From: VRUE01 sp963764365
Lineage (GTDB): Bacteria > Actinomycetota > Thermoleophilia > Solirubrobacterales > 70-9
Direction of reading: 5' to 3'
DNA length: 64,000 nucleotides
Assembly (NCBI GenBank): GCA_963764365.1
Contig: CAVXSI010000015.1
Location: 1 to 64,000 of the forward strand
A program made the position numbers and the translations under genes. Below, piece by piece: positions 8,792-17,279 of the stretch (position 1 is the stretch's first letter; each line of letters starts with the position of its first letter). A model generated the notes under the pieces. The model saw only the letters and a program-made list of their open reading frames with translations, was not told the origin of the DNA and did no database searches.

Positions 8792-8938
8792 AGGGACGGC
8801 GGGGCGCTGTTTCGGGAACCTGGCCGAAGGCCGCGATATGCAATCGGATGTTTGCGCGGCGGTAGCCGCGCTCGGACATCGGAGCTAAGGCCGAAGGCCG
8901 TGCGACATCAATTCCCGAAACAGCGCCCCGCCGTCCCT
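8792..8938 (-). repeat. Foldback element, family 1, copy A (3' of nfo)
   Basis: A perfect 27-bp inverted repeat (8792-8818 against 8912-8938) encloses a 93-nt core. In nfo orientation the core begins TTGATGTCGCACGG and contains CTTAGCTCCGA. A GC-rich hairpin and then GATTGCATATCGCGG and the hairpin GGCCTTCGGCC follow. The outer arm overlaps the nfo stop codon by two bases. The core matches the copies at 40508-40650 and 41228-41371, while the arm sequence is different. It may act as a terminator or mRNA 3' stabiliser for nfo. Confidence 0.85.
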
Positions 8939-9800
8939 ACTTGCCGCGGCGCTTGAGCCCCGCCCGCCGCAGGCGCCTCGCCGCCTGGATTTCTTTCTTG
9001 TCCGCGCCTTTCTTGTTCGGTCCCGGGGTCTCGAGGGTTGCCGGCAGGCCCTCGAAGCGGGGCTCGGAGAGGAATGCCTCCAGGCCTCGTTTGCCCATCT
9101 CGCCCTGGCCGACGTTGGCGTGGCGGTCGCGGCAGGAGCCAAGGGGGGCAGCGGCGTCGTTTACGTGAACGCAGCGGAGGCGCTCGAGGCCCACCTTGGC
9201 GTCGGCTTCGTCGAGGACGGCGCTGAGGTGGTCGGCGTCGGTGATGTCGTAGCCCTGGACGAAGAGGTGGCAGGAGTCGAGGCAGAGGCCGAGGCGCTTG
9301 CCGCCGCCGGCGCGGTCGATCAGCTCGGCGGTCTGGTCGAAGTCGCGGCCAAGCAGGCCCTTGTGGCCGGCGGTCTGCTCGAGCAGGAGGGGGCAGCGGT
9401 CGCTGTCTCTCAGGGCTGCGGCGATCGTCTTGGCGGCGCGTTTGATCGACGGGCCGAGCGGCTCGCCCTTCTGGGCGCCGGGGTGGAGGACGACGCCGGC
9501 GGCGCCGATCGCGTCGCCGATTCGCAGGGCGTGGGTCAGTGCGGCGAGCGACTTCTTGCGCAGCTCCCTGTCCTTGCTGGCGCAGTTGATCAGGTAGACG
9601 GCGTGGATCACGACCGCTTCGATCGGGGAGGCGTCCATCGCCTCGCGGAAGGCGGCGAAGTCGTCCTCGCCGTAGTCGGTCGGCCGCCACATCCGCGGGC
9701 TCTGGTTGAAGATCTGGATCGACTCGCAGCCGAGCTCGGCGCCGCGCCCGATAGCTTTCGCCAGGCCGCCTGCGGTGGAAACGTGGGCGCCGACCAACAT
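8937..9800 (-). CDS. nfo: Endonuclease IV (AP endonuclease)
   Basis: A 287-residue zinc-dependent AP endonuclease that cuts 5' of abasic sites in base excision repair. Metal-ligand motifs of the TIM-barrel family are all visible: GAHVSTAGG at the start, HPGAQKG, LLEQTAG, CLDSCHLFVQGYD, HVNDAAAPLGSCRDRH and LETPG. The start is ATG at 9798-9800; another in-frame ATG at 9819-9821 adds seven residues. With the 9800 start, only one base separates it from the divergent gltX start, so promoter and ribosome-site signals must overlap the opposite gene. The C-terminus is a basic tail. Foldback copy A begins at its stop codon. Confidence 0.93.
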   Translation of the reverse strand: MLVGAHVSTAGGLAKAIGRGAELGCESIQIFNQSPRMWRPTDYGEDDFAAFREAMDASPIEAVVIHAVYLINCASKDRELRKKSLAALTHALRIGDAIGAAGVVLHPGAQKGEPLGPSIKRAAKTIAAALRDSDRCPLLLEQTAGHKGLLGRDFDQTAELIDRAGGGKRLGLCLDSCHLFVQGYDITDADHLSAVLDEADAKVGLERLRCVHVNDAAAPLGSCRDRHANVGQGEMGKRGLEAFLSEPRFEGLPATLETPGPNKKGADKKEIQAARRLRRAGLKRRGK

Positions 9801-9801
9801 C

Positions 9802-11169
9802 GTGTCCGAAGACTCTCCCATCCGACTGAGGTTCGCTCCCTCGCCGACCGGTGCCCTGCACATCGGCGGCGCGAGGACGGCACTCTACAACTGGCTCGCC
9901 GCCAGGCACACCGGCGGGGAGCTGGTGCTGCGGATCGAGGACACCGACCGAGAGCGATCGACCGCGGAGAACGTCGACCAGATCCTCGACGCGCTGCGCT
10001 GGCTGGAGCTGGACTGGGACGAGGGGCCGCTGTCGCAGGCCGAGCGGGCCGACCGGCACGCGGAGGCGCTTGCTCGGCTGCTCGAGTCTGGGGCCGCCTA
10101 TCGGGACACCGCGACCGCCAAGGACGTCGAGGCGTGGAAGGCCGAGCACGGCGCCGACCGCGGCTACCGGGGCGAGCCGTCCGACGAGGAGGGCGCGGCG
10201 ATCCGGCTGCGGGTGCCCGACGCGGGCGAGACGGTGGTCGAGGATCTGATCCGCGGCCCGGTCAGCTTCCCCAACCGCAGCTACGACGACTTCGTGATCG
10301 CCCGCGGCGACGGCTCGGTCCTCTACAACTTCGCGGTCGCCGTCGACGACGCCGAGATGGGGATCAGCGACGTGGTCCGCGGCGACGACCACCTCTCGAA
10401 CACGCCGAAGCAGCTGCTGGTGCTGGAGGCGCTCGGCCATTCGCCACCGCGCTACGCCCATCTGCCGCTGCTGCACGGGCCCGATGGGCGCAAGCTCTCG
10501 AAGCGCCACGGCGCTGCCTCGGTGCAGGAGCTGCGCGAGGCCGGCTACCTGCCGGCGGCGGTCCGCAACTACCTGGCGCTGCTCGGCTGGGGCGCCGAGG
10601 ACGACGCGACGATTCTCCCGACCGCCGAGCTGGTCCAGCGATTCCGGGTCGAGGACGTCGGCAGGGCGGCGGCGATCTTCGACGAGAAGAAGCTGCGCTG
10701 GCTGAACGGCCGCTACATGCGCGAGCTGCCGCTCGACGAGTACCTCGACGCGGTCGCCCGCCACCTCGGCCGCGAGCCGGACGAGCGGCTGCGGGCGGCG
10801 TGCGAGATCGTGCAGGAGAAAGCGCAGACGCTGGCGGAGGTGTGGCCGCTGATCGGCTTCCTCTTCGGGCCGCCGGCCGAGGATGAGAAGGCCTGGCGCA
10901 AGACGATGAAGGACGGGGCTCCCGAGGCGCTCGCGGCGGCGCGCGAGGCGCTCGCCGCAGCCGACGGCTTCGGGCCCGAGGCGGTCGAGACTGCGCTGGA
11001 GCCGCTGCCGGAGCAGCTCGGCACCAAGCCGGGCAAGGTCTACCAGCCGATCCGGGTGGCGATCAGCGGCGGCACCGTCTCGCCGGGGATCTTCGAGTCG
11101 CTGTCGGTGCTGGGCCGCGAGGAAGCGCTGCGACGCATCGACGCGGCTCTCGTGCGCCTCCACGCATAA
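9802..11169 (+). CDS. gltX: Glutamyl-tRNA synthetase
   Basis: A 455-residue class I aminoacyl-tRNA synthetase. The HIGH-type motif is PSPTGALHIGGARTALYNW near residue 10, and the KMSKS-type motif is GRKLSKRHGA near residue 230. The GTG at 9802 is used since the conserved RLRFAPSPTG starts seven residues later. Because gatCAB is present at 21-24 kb, this enzyme is probably non-discriminating and also charges tRNA-Gln, the Glu-tRNA(Gln) then being amidated; that is inferred from known pathways. The gene is divergent from nfo with no intergenic space. Confidence 0.95.
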   Translation: MSEDSPIRLRFAPSPTGALHIGGARTALYNWLAARHTGGELVLRIEDTDRERSTAENVDQILDALRWLELDWDEGPLSQAERADRHAEALARLLESGAAYRDTATAKDVEAWKAEHGADRGYRGEPSDEEGAAIRLRVPDAGETVVEDLIRGPVSFPNRSYDDFVIARGDGSVLYNFAVAVDDAEMGISDVVRGDDHLSNTPKQLLVLEALGHSPPRYAHLPLLHGPDGRKLSKRHGAASVQELREAGYLPAAVRNYLALLGWGAEDDATILPTAELVQRFRVEDVGRAAAIFDEKKLRWLNGRYMRELPLDEYLDAVARHLGREPDERLRAACEIVQEKAQTLAEVWPLIGFLFGPPAEDEKAWRKTMKDGAPEALAAAREALAAADGFGPEAVETALEPLPEQLGTKPGKVYQPIRVAISGGTVSPGIFESLSVLGREEALRRIDAALVRLHA

Positions 11170-11232
11170 CGACACCAAGTATTCGGTAGGCCATGGCTAA
11201 ACCGTGCGTCCTCTGCTGCCGATGAACAGGGC

Positions 11233-12294
11233 GTGACCTCTAACGGGAAGGTTAAGAAAGCCGATGCCATCCGAGGGAGATCGGGTGCCGCCGCGCCCGG
11301 CGCCCGCCTGGCGGGAGCCTTCGAGGCGGTGGAGAAGTTTCCGGCGCTGATCGAGTCGCGGGCGCGGGTGATGCAGGCGGCGACCGCCGAGACCTCGCGC
11401 GTCGCCGAGCTGGTCGAGGCGGTCGAGGCCGACGTGGCGCTGACGATCGCCGTCCTGCGCTTCGCCAACCGCGCCGGCAGCGGCAACGTCGCCAGCATCC
11501 CCGAGGCGGTCGACATGCTGAAGCCTTCCGGCGTGCTGGCGATCGCCGGGACCGCGCCGGTCTTCGACTTCTTCGAGCCGAACGGCAGCTGGGGGCTGCG
11601 GCCCGAGCAGTTCCGGGTCCACGCGCTGGCGACCCAGCAGGCGGCGGCGCGAATCGGCCGCGAGATCGGCTGGCAGGACCGAGACGAGCTGGTGGTCGCC
11701 TCCCTCCTGCACGACATCGGACGGCTGGTGATCTCCAAGCTCCATCCCGGCAAGCGCGCCTACTTCGACACCACCGCGCGGACGCCGGAGCAGCGGATCC
11801 GCGACGAACGCGAGCAGCTCGGGATCGACCACGCGCTGGTCGGCGGTGTGCTGGCACGGCGCTGGAACGTGCCGCAGCGGATCGCGGTGGCGATCGAGCG
11901 CCACCATGCCGAGGACGCCGACGACCTCGCCGCAGTCGTCGCCACCGCCGACATGGTCGCCCACTACTCGCAGGGCGAGGCGGTGACGCCGGAGCGGCTG
12001 CGGGCGATGGCGAAGCGCTGCGGGCTCGGGCCGGACGGGCTGCGCGAGCTGCTCTACGAGCTTCCCTACCCGCGCGAAGACGCGCCCCGGATCAACGAGC
12101 CGTGCCCGCTCTCCGCGCGCGAGCTCGACGTTCTCCGCTTCCTCTCCGAGGGGATGGTCTACAAGCAGATCGCCGGCGAAATGCGGCTCTCGGTCTCGAC
12201 CATCCGCACCCATCTCCACAACGTCTACGGCAAGATCGGCGCCGTCGACCGGGCACAGGCTGTGCTGACGGCGCGCGACCGCGGTTGGATCTAG
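11233..12294 (+). CDS. HDOD-domain protein with C-terminal LuxR-type HTH
   Basis: A 353-residue regulator starting at GTG 11233. The N-terminal two thirds is an HDOD domain: AVLRFANRAGSGNVASIPEA, then the HD-like motif LLHDIGRLVISKLHPGK near residue 155, and IERHHAEDADDL. HDOD domains are signalling modules without proven enzymatic activity in most cases. The C-terminus (about 295-350) is a LuxR/NarL helix-turn-helix: LSARELDVLRFLSEGMVYKQ followed by RLSVSTIRTHLHNVYGKIG. The fusion suggests that a metabolic or stress state sensed by HDOD directly controls DNA binding. Its TAG stop overlaps the stop codon of the convergent response regulator. Confidence 0.85.
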   Translation: MTSNGKVKKADAIRGRSGAAAPGARLAGAFEAVEKFPALIESRARVMQAATAETSRVAELVEAVEADVALTIAVLRFANRAGSGNVASIPEAVDMLKPSGVLAIAGTAPVFDFFEPNGSWGLRPEQFRVHALATQQAAARIGREIGWQDRDELVVASLLHDIGRLVISKLHPGKRAYFDTTARTPEQRIRDEREQLGIDHALVGGVLARRWNVPQRIAVAIERHHAEDADDLAAVVATADMVAHYSQGEAVTPERLRAMAKRCGLGPDGLRELLYELPYPREDAPRINEPCPLSARELDVLRFLSEGMVYKQIAGEMRLSVSTIRTHLHNVYGKIGAVDRAQAVLTARDRGWI

Positions 12295-12899
12295 TCGATC
12301 AGTGACTCTCGTAGGGCGATTGCAACCGCGTGGGCGCGGTTGCGAGCGCCGAGGCGCGTGACCGCGTTCTTGGTGTGGGTCTTGACCGTTTCCTCGCTGA
12401 GGTCGAGCTTGCGGGCGGCGACCGAGGTCGATTCGCCGTCGGCGAGCAGCTGCAGGATCTCGCGCTGGCGTCGAGTCAGCTTGCCGCGGCTGCCCTTCGG
12501 CGGCACCGCCGGGTCGACGAACCGTTCCTGCTCGAGGGCGGCGCGGACCGCTTGCATCATCTCCTCGGCGCTCGCGGTGCGGGCGACGTAGGCGGTCGCG
12601 CCCGCCTGCAGGGCGGCCGTCGCGATGTGGCGCTCCGCCCGCTCGCCGTGGGCGACGATCCCCAGCGCCGGCGCCGTCTCGCGCAGGGCACGGATCGCCT
12701 CGCCGCCGCTCGGCACCCCGTCTTCGGGGTCGCAGCGCAGGTCGAGGACGGCGACGTCGAAGTTGCCGACGTCGCGGACCAGCTCGATCGCCTCGCTGCG
12801 GCTGGCGCTCTCCTCGACCTCGAAGTCGCCGGCCAAGGTCTGGCGCACGCCGACGCGGACCAGCGGGTGAGGGTCGATCACAAGGCAGTGTGGGCGCAC
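12291..12899 (-). CDS. NarL/FixJ-type response regulator with degenerate receiver
   Basis: A 202-residue protein with an N-terminal receiver and a C-terminal LuxR HTH (LTRRQREILQLLADGE to VKTHTKNAVTRLGARNR, residues about 140-190). The phospho-acceptor Asp is present in VAVLDLRCD (D53). However, the acidic pair is reduced to VIDPHP, the switch Ser/Thr region reads IVAHGE, and the conserved Lys position appears lost in AYVARTAS. It may therefore work without phosphorylation. No histidine kinase is adjacent. It converges on the HDOD-LuxR gene with a 4-bp overlap at CTAG, where both stop codons share bases. Confidence 0.85.
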   Translation of the reverse strand: MRPHCLVIDPHPLVRVGVRQTLAGDFEVEESASRSEAIELVRDVGNFDVAVLDLRCDPEDGVPSGGEAIRALRETAPALGIVAHGERAERHIATAALQAGATAYVARTASAEEMMQAVRAALEQERFVDPAVPPKGSRGKLTRRQREILQLLADGESTSVAARKLDLSEETVKTHTKNAVTRLGARNRAHAVAIALRESLID

Positions 12900-12955
12900 G
12901 CTCAGGACCGCCCGATCCTAACCCAGCTCCGGCCCGGTGCGGTAGAAAGGACGCA

Positions 12956-13354
12956 GTGATCTCGATCACCTCGAAGTCGCGCTACGCGGTCGTCGCCATG
13001 GCCGAGCTCGCCCGCTCGGGCGAGCGACCGGTGCCGATCAAGGAGCTTGCCGAGCGCCGGGCGATACCCGAGCAGTTCCTCGAGCAGCTGTTCTCGACCC
13101 TGCGTCGGGCCGGCCTGCTGACCAGCCACCGGGGAATGAAGGGCGGCTACACGCTGTCCCGGCCGGCCGACGAGATCACCGTGCTCGAGGTCGTACAGAC
13201 GCTCGACGGCAAGGTCGGGCAGGAGGCCGACGAGGCGGGCGGCATCTGGGCCGAGGGCGTCACCGCCCTGCGCAAGGTCTTCGGCCAGACGACGATCGCC
13301 GAAGTCGCGAGGCGCGAGCTCGAAGAGGCCGGCTGCGGCATGTACTTCATCTGA
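12956..13354 (+). CDS. Rrf2-family repressor, CymR-like
   Basis: A 132-residue winged-helix regulator (GTG start at 12956): SITSKSRYAVVAMAELARSG is the family N-terminus, and the wing reads LLTSHRGMKGGYTLSRP. The three-cysteine Fe-S cluster site of IscR/NsrR is missing; the only Cys lies near the C-terminus (GCGMYFI). It overlaps cysK by one base (TGATG). In Bacillus, the cluster-less Rrf2 protein CymR controls cysteine genes together with CysK, so this operon position supports a cysteine-responsive role here. That function is inferred from context, not shown. Confidence 0.85.
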   Translation: MISITSKSRYAVVAMAELARSGERPVPIKELAERRAIPEQFLEQLFSTLRRAGLLTSHRGMKGGYTLSRPADEITVLEVVQTLDGKVGQEADEAGGIWAEGVTALRKVFGQTTIAEVARRELEEAGCGMYFI

Positions 13355-14277
13355 TGAAGGTCAGGGCGGAGGCTTCGGCGACGGTCGGCGGTACGCCGCT
13401 GGTCGCGCTGCGGCGACTGGGGGAGGGGCTCGGCGGCGAGGTCTGCGCCAAGCTCGAGTACTTCAGCCCCGGCGGATCGGTCAAGGACCGGATCGGGGTG
13501 GCGATGATCGACGCCGCCGAGCGCGACGGGCTGATCGAGCGGGGCAGGTCGGTGATCGTCGAGCCGACCAGCGGCAACACCGGGATCGCGCTGGCGATGG
13601 TCTGCGCGGCGCGTGGCTACGAGCTGATCCTCACCCTGCCGGAGGGGATGAGCCGCGAGCGGGCGAAGCTGCTGCGCGCCTACGGCGCCGAGGTGCGGGA
13701 GACGCCCTCGCTGGGCGGGATGGGGGAGGCGGTCGAGCTGGCTGAGGAGATCCGTGAGCAGCGCAGGGGCTTCATGCCGCAGCAGTTCTCCAACCCGGCC
13801 AACCCCGAGGCTCACCGCCGCACCACCGCGGAGGAGATCTGGAGCGACTGCGACGGTGAGGTCGGCGCCTTCGTCGCCGGGGTCGGCACCGGCGGCACGA
13901 TCAGCGGCGTCGGGGCGATGCTGCGCGAGCGCAGCCCGGAGACGCTGGTGGTCGCGGTCGAGCCGGCGAGCTCGCCGGTGCTCTCCGGCGGCGCCCCGGG
14001 CCCGCACAAGATCCAGGGGATCGGCGCCGGCTTCGTGCCGAGCGCGCTCGACCGCTCGGTGATCGACGAGACGATCGCTGTCTCCGACGAGGACGCGCTG
14101 GAGACCGCGCGGCTGGCGGCGCTGCGCGAGGGGGTGCTGGCCGGGATCTCGGCCGGCGCCAACATCAGGGCGGCGCTCGAGGTGGCGGGGCGGCCGGAGA
14201 TGTCCGGCAAGCGCGTCGTGACCGTGGTCTGCGACTCGGGCGAGCGCTACATGTCCCTACCCTTCTTCGCACCGTGA
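13354..14277 (+). CDS. cysK: Cysteine synthase (O-acetylserine sulfhydrylase)
   Basis: A 307-residue PLP enzyme making cysteine from O-acetylserine and sulfide. The PLP lysine lies in GGSVKDRIGVAM near residue 45; the substrate loop is EPTSGNTGIALAMV and the phosphate-binding loop is GVGTGGTISGVG. The length is typical. It is translationally coupled to the upstream Rrf2 gene and followed after 84 bp by cysE, giving the last two steps from serine to cysteine plus a likely regulator. A cystathionine beta-synthase-like activity cannot be excluded from sequence alone, but the cysE neighbour favours CysK. Confidence 0.92.
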   Translation: MKVRAEASATVGGTPLVALRRLGEGLGGEVCAKLEYFSPGGSVKDRIGVAMIDAAERDGLIERGRSVIVEPTSGNTGIALAMVCAARGYELILTLPEGMSRERAKLLRAYGAEVRETPSLGGMGEAVELAEEIREQRRGFMPQQFSNPANPEAHRRTTAEEIWSDCDGEVGAFVAGVGTGGTISGVGAMLRERSPETLVVAVEPASSPVLSGGAPGPHKIQGIGAGFVPSALDRSVIDETIAVSDEDALETARLAALREGVLAGISAGANIRAALEVAGRPEMSGKRVVTVVCDSGERYMSLPFFAP

Positions 14278-14302
14278 ATATTCCGCCACCTCCTCTGCTC
14301 CC

Positions 14303-14340
14303 GCGAATGCCTGATGAATCAGATATGGACAGGCATTCGC
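14303..14340 (+). promoter_or_regulatory. Hairpin between cysK and cysE
   Basis: Perfect 11-bp arms GCGAATGCCTG (14303-14313) and CAGGCATTCGC (14330-14340) with a 16-nt loop. It ends 21 bases before the preferred GTG start of cysE and covers an in-frame ATG at 14314 that lacks a ribosome site. It may attenuate or separate cysE expression from cysK, or stabilise the cysK mRNA end. Confidence 0.5.
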
Positions 14341-14361
14341 TCCCGCGTCCGGGGGTGGCGG

Positions 14362-15084
14362 GTGATTAAGCGAGCCCTTTGCGAGATCCGGGCGGATGTC
14401 GCCGCCGCGCGGGACCGCGATCCCGCCGCGCAGGGCGTCTCCACATTCGAGATCCTCAGCGGCTGGGCGGGGGTGCAGGCGCTGCTCGCGCACCGGCTGG
14501 CGCACGCGCTGCGGGCGGCCGGGATGCCGCTGCTGCCGCGGGCGATCGCCTATCTGACCCGGGCGATCACCGGGATCGAGATCCACCCCGCGGCGAGGAT
14601 CGGGCGCGAGTTCTTCATCGACCACGGATCGGGGGTGGTGATCGGCGAGACCGCCGAGATCGGCCGCCGGGTGACGCTCTACCAGGGAGTGACCCTGGGC
14701 GGCACCGGCTTTCAGCGCGGCAAGCGCCACCCGACCCTGGGCGACAACGTCACCGTCGGCTCCGGCGCCAAGCTGCTCGGCCCGATCGCGGTCGGCGACG
14801 GGGCGAAGATCGGCGCCAACACCGTCGTCGTCGAGGACGTGCCGCCGGGCGCGACCGTGGTTGGCAACCCCGGCCACCCGGTCAGGGTCGAAGGCCGCCG
14901 GGTCGAGGGGCCCGACGCCGACTGGATCCACCTGCCGGATCCGATCGCCGAGGCGATCAAGACGCTCTCGGAGCGCATCTCCCAGCTCGAGCGGCGGCTC
15001 GCCGAGCTGGACGGCGGCGCCGGCCCGGACGGCAGCGACCGGGAGTTGCGTCCGCGGACTGGGCGATCATCCGCCGGTGGCTGA
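14362..15084 (+). CDS. cysE: Serine O-acetyltransferase
   Basis: A 240-residue left-handed beta-helix acetyltransferase giving O-acetylserine from serine and acetyl-CoA. Hexapeptide repeats run through IEIHPAARIGREFFIDHGSG, VVIGETAEIGRRVTLYQGVT and GDNVTVGSGAKLLGPIAVGD. The catalytic His is in FFIDHGSG. I chose GTG 14362, which is preceded by a GGGGTGG ribosome site; an ATG at 14314 in the upstream hairpin would add 16 residues. The C-terminal tail after GNPGHPVR is long and predicted coiled (SERISQLERRLAEL). It sits directly downstream of cysK. Confidence 0.9.
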   Translation: MIKRALCEIRADVAAARDRDPAAQGVSTFEILSGWAGVQALLAHRLAHALRAAGMPLLPRAIAYLTRAITGIEIHPAARIGREFFIDHGSGVVIGETAEIGRRVTLYQGVTLGGTGFQRGKRHPTLGDNVTVGSGAKLLGPIAVGDGAKIGANTVVVEDVPPGATVVGNPGHPVRVEGRRVEGPDADWIHLPDPIAEAIKTLSERISQLERRLAELDGGAGPDGSDRELRPRTGRSSAGG

Positions 15085-15091
15085 GACGGCG

Positions 15092-17275
15092 ATGACGCAG
15101 GCGGCACCGACCGAGCCGGGCGCCGATCGCGCCGAGCGGCTGCTCGCCGACCTCAACCCGCCGCAGCGGGCGGCGGTCCGCCACGGCGAGGGGCCGCTGC
15201 TGGTCCTGGCCGGCGCCGGCTCGGGCAAGACCAGGGTGCTGACCCACCGGATCGCCTACCTGCTGGCGACCGGCGCCGCCCGGCCGGGCGAGATCCTCGC
15301 GATCACCTTCACCAACAAGGCGGCGAGCGAGATGCGCGAGCGGGTCGAGACGCTGGTCGGGCGGTCTGCCCGGGCGATGTGGGTGACGACCTTCCACTCC
15401 GCCTGCGCGCGGATGCTGCGCGCCGACGCCGAGCGGCTCGGCTACTCGCGCAGCTTCACGATCTACGACGAGCAGGACTCGCTGCGGATGCTGAAACGGA
15501 CGATGGAGGAGCTGCACATCGACCCGAAGCGCTACCCGCCGCGCTCGATCCGCTCGCAGATCTCCGGCGCCAAGAATCAGCTGGTGGAGGTCACCGGAGA
15601 GGTCTACGCGGAGGTCGCCGCGCTCTACGAGAAGCGGATGCTCGAAGCCAACGCGATGGACTTCGACGACCTGCTGGTGCGCACGGTCAATGCGCTGGAG
15701 CTGTTCGAGGAGGCGCGTGAGCGCTGGCGCCGCACTTTCCGCCACGTCCTCGTCGACGAGTACCAGGACACCAACCACGCCCAGTACCGGCTGCTGCAGC
15801 TGCTCACCGCCGAGCACGGCAACCTGATGGTGGTCGGCGACGAGTCGCAGTCGATCTACGGCTTCAGGCACGCCGACATAAGCAACATCCTCGACTTCGA
15901 GCGGGACTTTCCCGAAGCCGAGACGGTCAAGCTCGAGCAGAACTACCGCTCGACGCAGACGATCCTCTCGGCCGCCAACGCGGTGATCGAGAACAACCGG
16001 GAACGACTGCCGAAGAAGCTCTGGACCGAGGCCGACCAGGGCGAGCCGCTGCGGCTCTCCGAGCTCGCCGACGAGCACGAGGAGGCGCGCTGGGTCGCCG
16101 GCGAGATCGAGCGGCTCGGCGACGAGGACGGTGTCCGGCGCGAGGACGTCGCGGTCTTCTACCGGACCAACGCGATGAGCCGCGTGCTGGAGGACACGCT
16201 GGTCCGCTTCGAGCTGCCCTACCAGGTGATCGGCGGCACCAAGTTCTACGAACGGGCGGAGATCAAGGACGCGGTCGCCTACCTCAGCCTGCTGGTCAAC
16301 CCGTCCGATCAGGTCTGCTTCGCCCGGGTCGTCAACAGCCCGCGGCGCGGGATCGGCAAGACCAGCCAGGGGCGGCTCGCCTCGCATGCGAACACGACCG
16401 GGCTGCCGATCTGGGAGGTCGCCGGCCGCGCCGAGGAGGTGCCGGGACTGGGGGGCGCGGCGATCAAGGCGGTCGACCGCTTCCACGAGACGATGGAGGA
16501 GCTGCGCCGCCAGGCCGAGACCGCCTCGGTGGCCGGCCTGCTGCGGGCGGTGCTCGAGCAGACCGGATACCTCGAAGCGCTCGCCGCCGAGCGCACGGTC
16601 GAGGCCGAAGGCCGGGCCGAGAACCTCGAAGAGCTGGTCGGGGTCGCCGAGGAGTTCGACCTCAACCACGAGCTGGAGGGCGAGGGGGCCGAGCTGGCGC
16701 CGCTGGAGGAGTTCCTGCAGCAGATCTCCCTCTACACCGAGCAGGACGGGCTCGGCGACGAGTCGGTGATCACGCTGATGACCCTGCACAACGCGAAGGG
16801 GCTGGAGTACGGCACGGTCTTCGTCGTCGGCTGCGAGGACGGCGCCTTCCCCCACATGCGGGCGCTGGAAGAGGGCGGCGAGGAGGAGGAGCGGCGGCTC
16901 TGCTACGTCGGCATCACCCGTGCCCGCAAGCGCCTCTACATGACCTGGGCGCGCGAACGGCGACTGTTCGGGCGGGCCGAGCGCAACCTGCCCTCGCGCT
17001 TCGTCGACGAGCTGCCCGAGGAGCTGACCGAGCGCCACTCCAGCGCCGCCGGCGCCGGAGGCTCCTGGCGCTCGGCCGGGACCGGCGCCCCGGCGACGCC
17101 GGTCGAGCCCGGCGAGGCGCTGGAGCTGAGGACCGGCGACGACGTCGTCCACGCCGGCTTCGGCGACGGGGTGGTGACCGCGGTCGAGCCGGGCGGGATC
17201 GTCGTCGTCCGCTTCGCCGGCGACGGCAGCGAGCGCAAGCTGATGGCCGACTACGCCCCGATCCGGAGGAGGTAG
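15092..17275 (+). CDS. pcrA: UvrD/PcrA-type superfamily 1 DNA helicase
   Basis: A 727-residue 3'-5' helicase for nucleotide excision repair and for clearing blocked replication forks. Walker A is AGAGSGKTRVLTHRIAYLL near residue 40. Walker B is VDEYQDTNHAQY, then GDESQSIYGFRHADI, EQNYRST, TLMTLHNAKGLEYGTVFVVG and YVGITRARKRLY. The C-terminal segment after a Ser/Gly/Ala-rich linker has the PcrA/UvrD tudor-like tail (GDDVVHAGFGDGVV). The ATG at 15092 is used; GTG 15077 is an alternative that overlaps cysE. PcrA and UvrD cannot be told apart confidently, so the symbol is tentative. folD follows after 4 bp. Confidence 0.93.
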   Translation: MTQAAPTEPGADRAERLLADLNPPQRAAVRHGEGPLLVLAGAGSGKTRVLTHRIAYLLATGAARPGEILAITFTNKAASEMRERVETLVGRSARAMWVTTFHSACARMLRADAERLGYSRSFTIYDEQDSLRMLKRTMEELHIDPKRYPPRSIRSQISGAKNQLVEVTGEVYAEVAALYEKRMLEANAMDFDDLLVRTVNALELFEEARERWRRTFRHVLVDEYQDTNHAQYRLLQLLTAEHGNLMVVGDESQSIYGFRHADISNILDFERDFPEAETVKLEQNYRSTQTILSAANAVIENNRERLPKKLWTEADQGEPLRLSELADEHEEARWVAGEIERLGDEDGVRREDVAVFYRTNAMSRVLEDTLVRFELPYQVIGGTKFYERAEIKDAVAYLSLLVNPSDQVCFARVVNSPRRGIGKTSQGRLASHANTTGLPIWEVAGRAEEVPGLGGAAIKAVDRFHETMEELRRQAETASVAGLLRAVLEQTGYLEALAAERTVEAEGRAENLEELVGVAEEFDLNHELEGEGAELAPLEEFLQQISLYTEQDGLGDESVITLMTLHNAKGLEYGTVFVVGCEDGAFPHMRALEEGGEEEERRLCYVGITRARKRLYMTWARERRLFGRAERNLPSRFVDELPEELTERHSSAAGAGGSWRSAGTGAPATPVEPGEALELRTGDDVVHAGFGDGVVTAVEPGGIVVVRFAGDGSERKLMADYAPIRRR

Positions 17276-17279
17276 CCGG

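Noticed and set aside
8532..8879. 115-codon minus-strand frame upstream of the collagen-like gene
   Set aside because: It overlaps foldback copy A, lacks a ribosome site and shows no recognisable domain.
8908..11178. 756-codon frame antisense to gltX running into nfo
   Set aside because: It crosses two well-supported genes, and its residues are compositionally biased without motifs.
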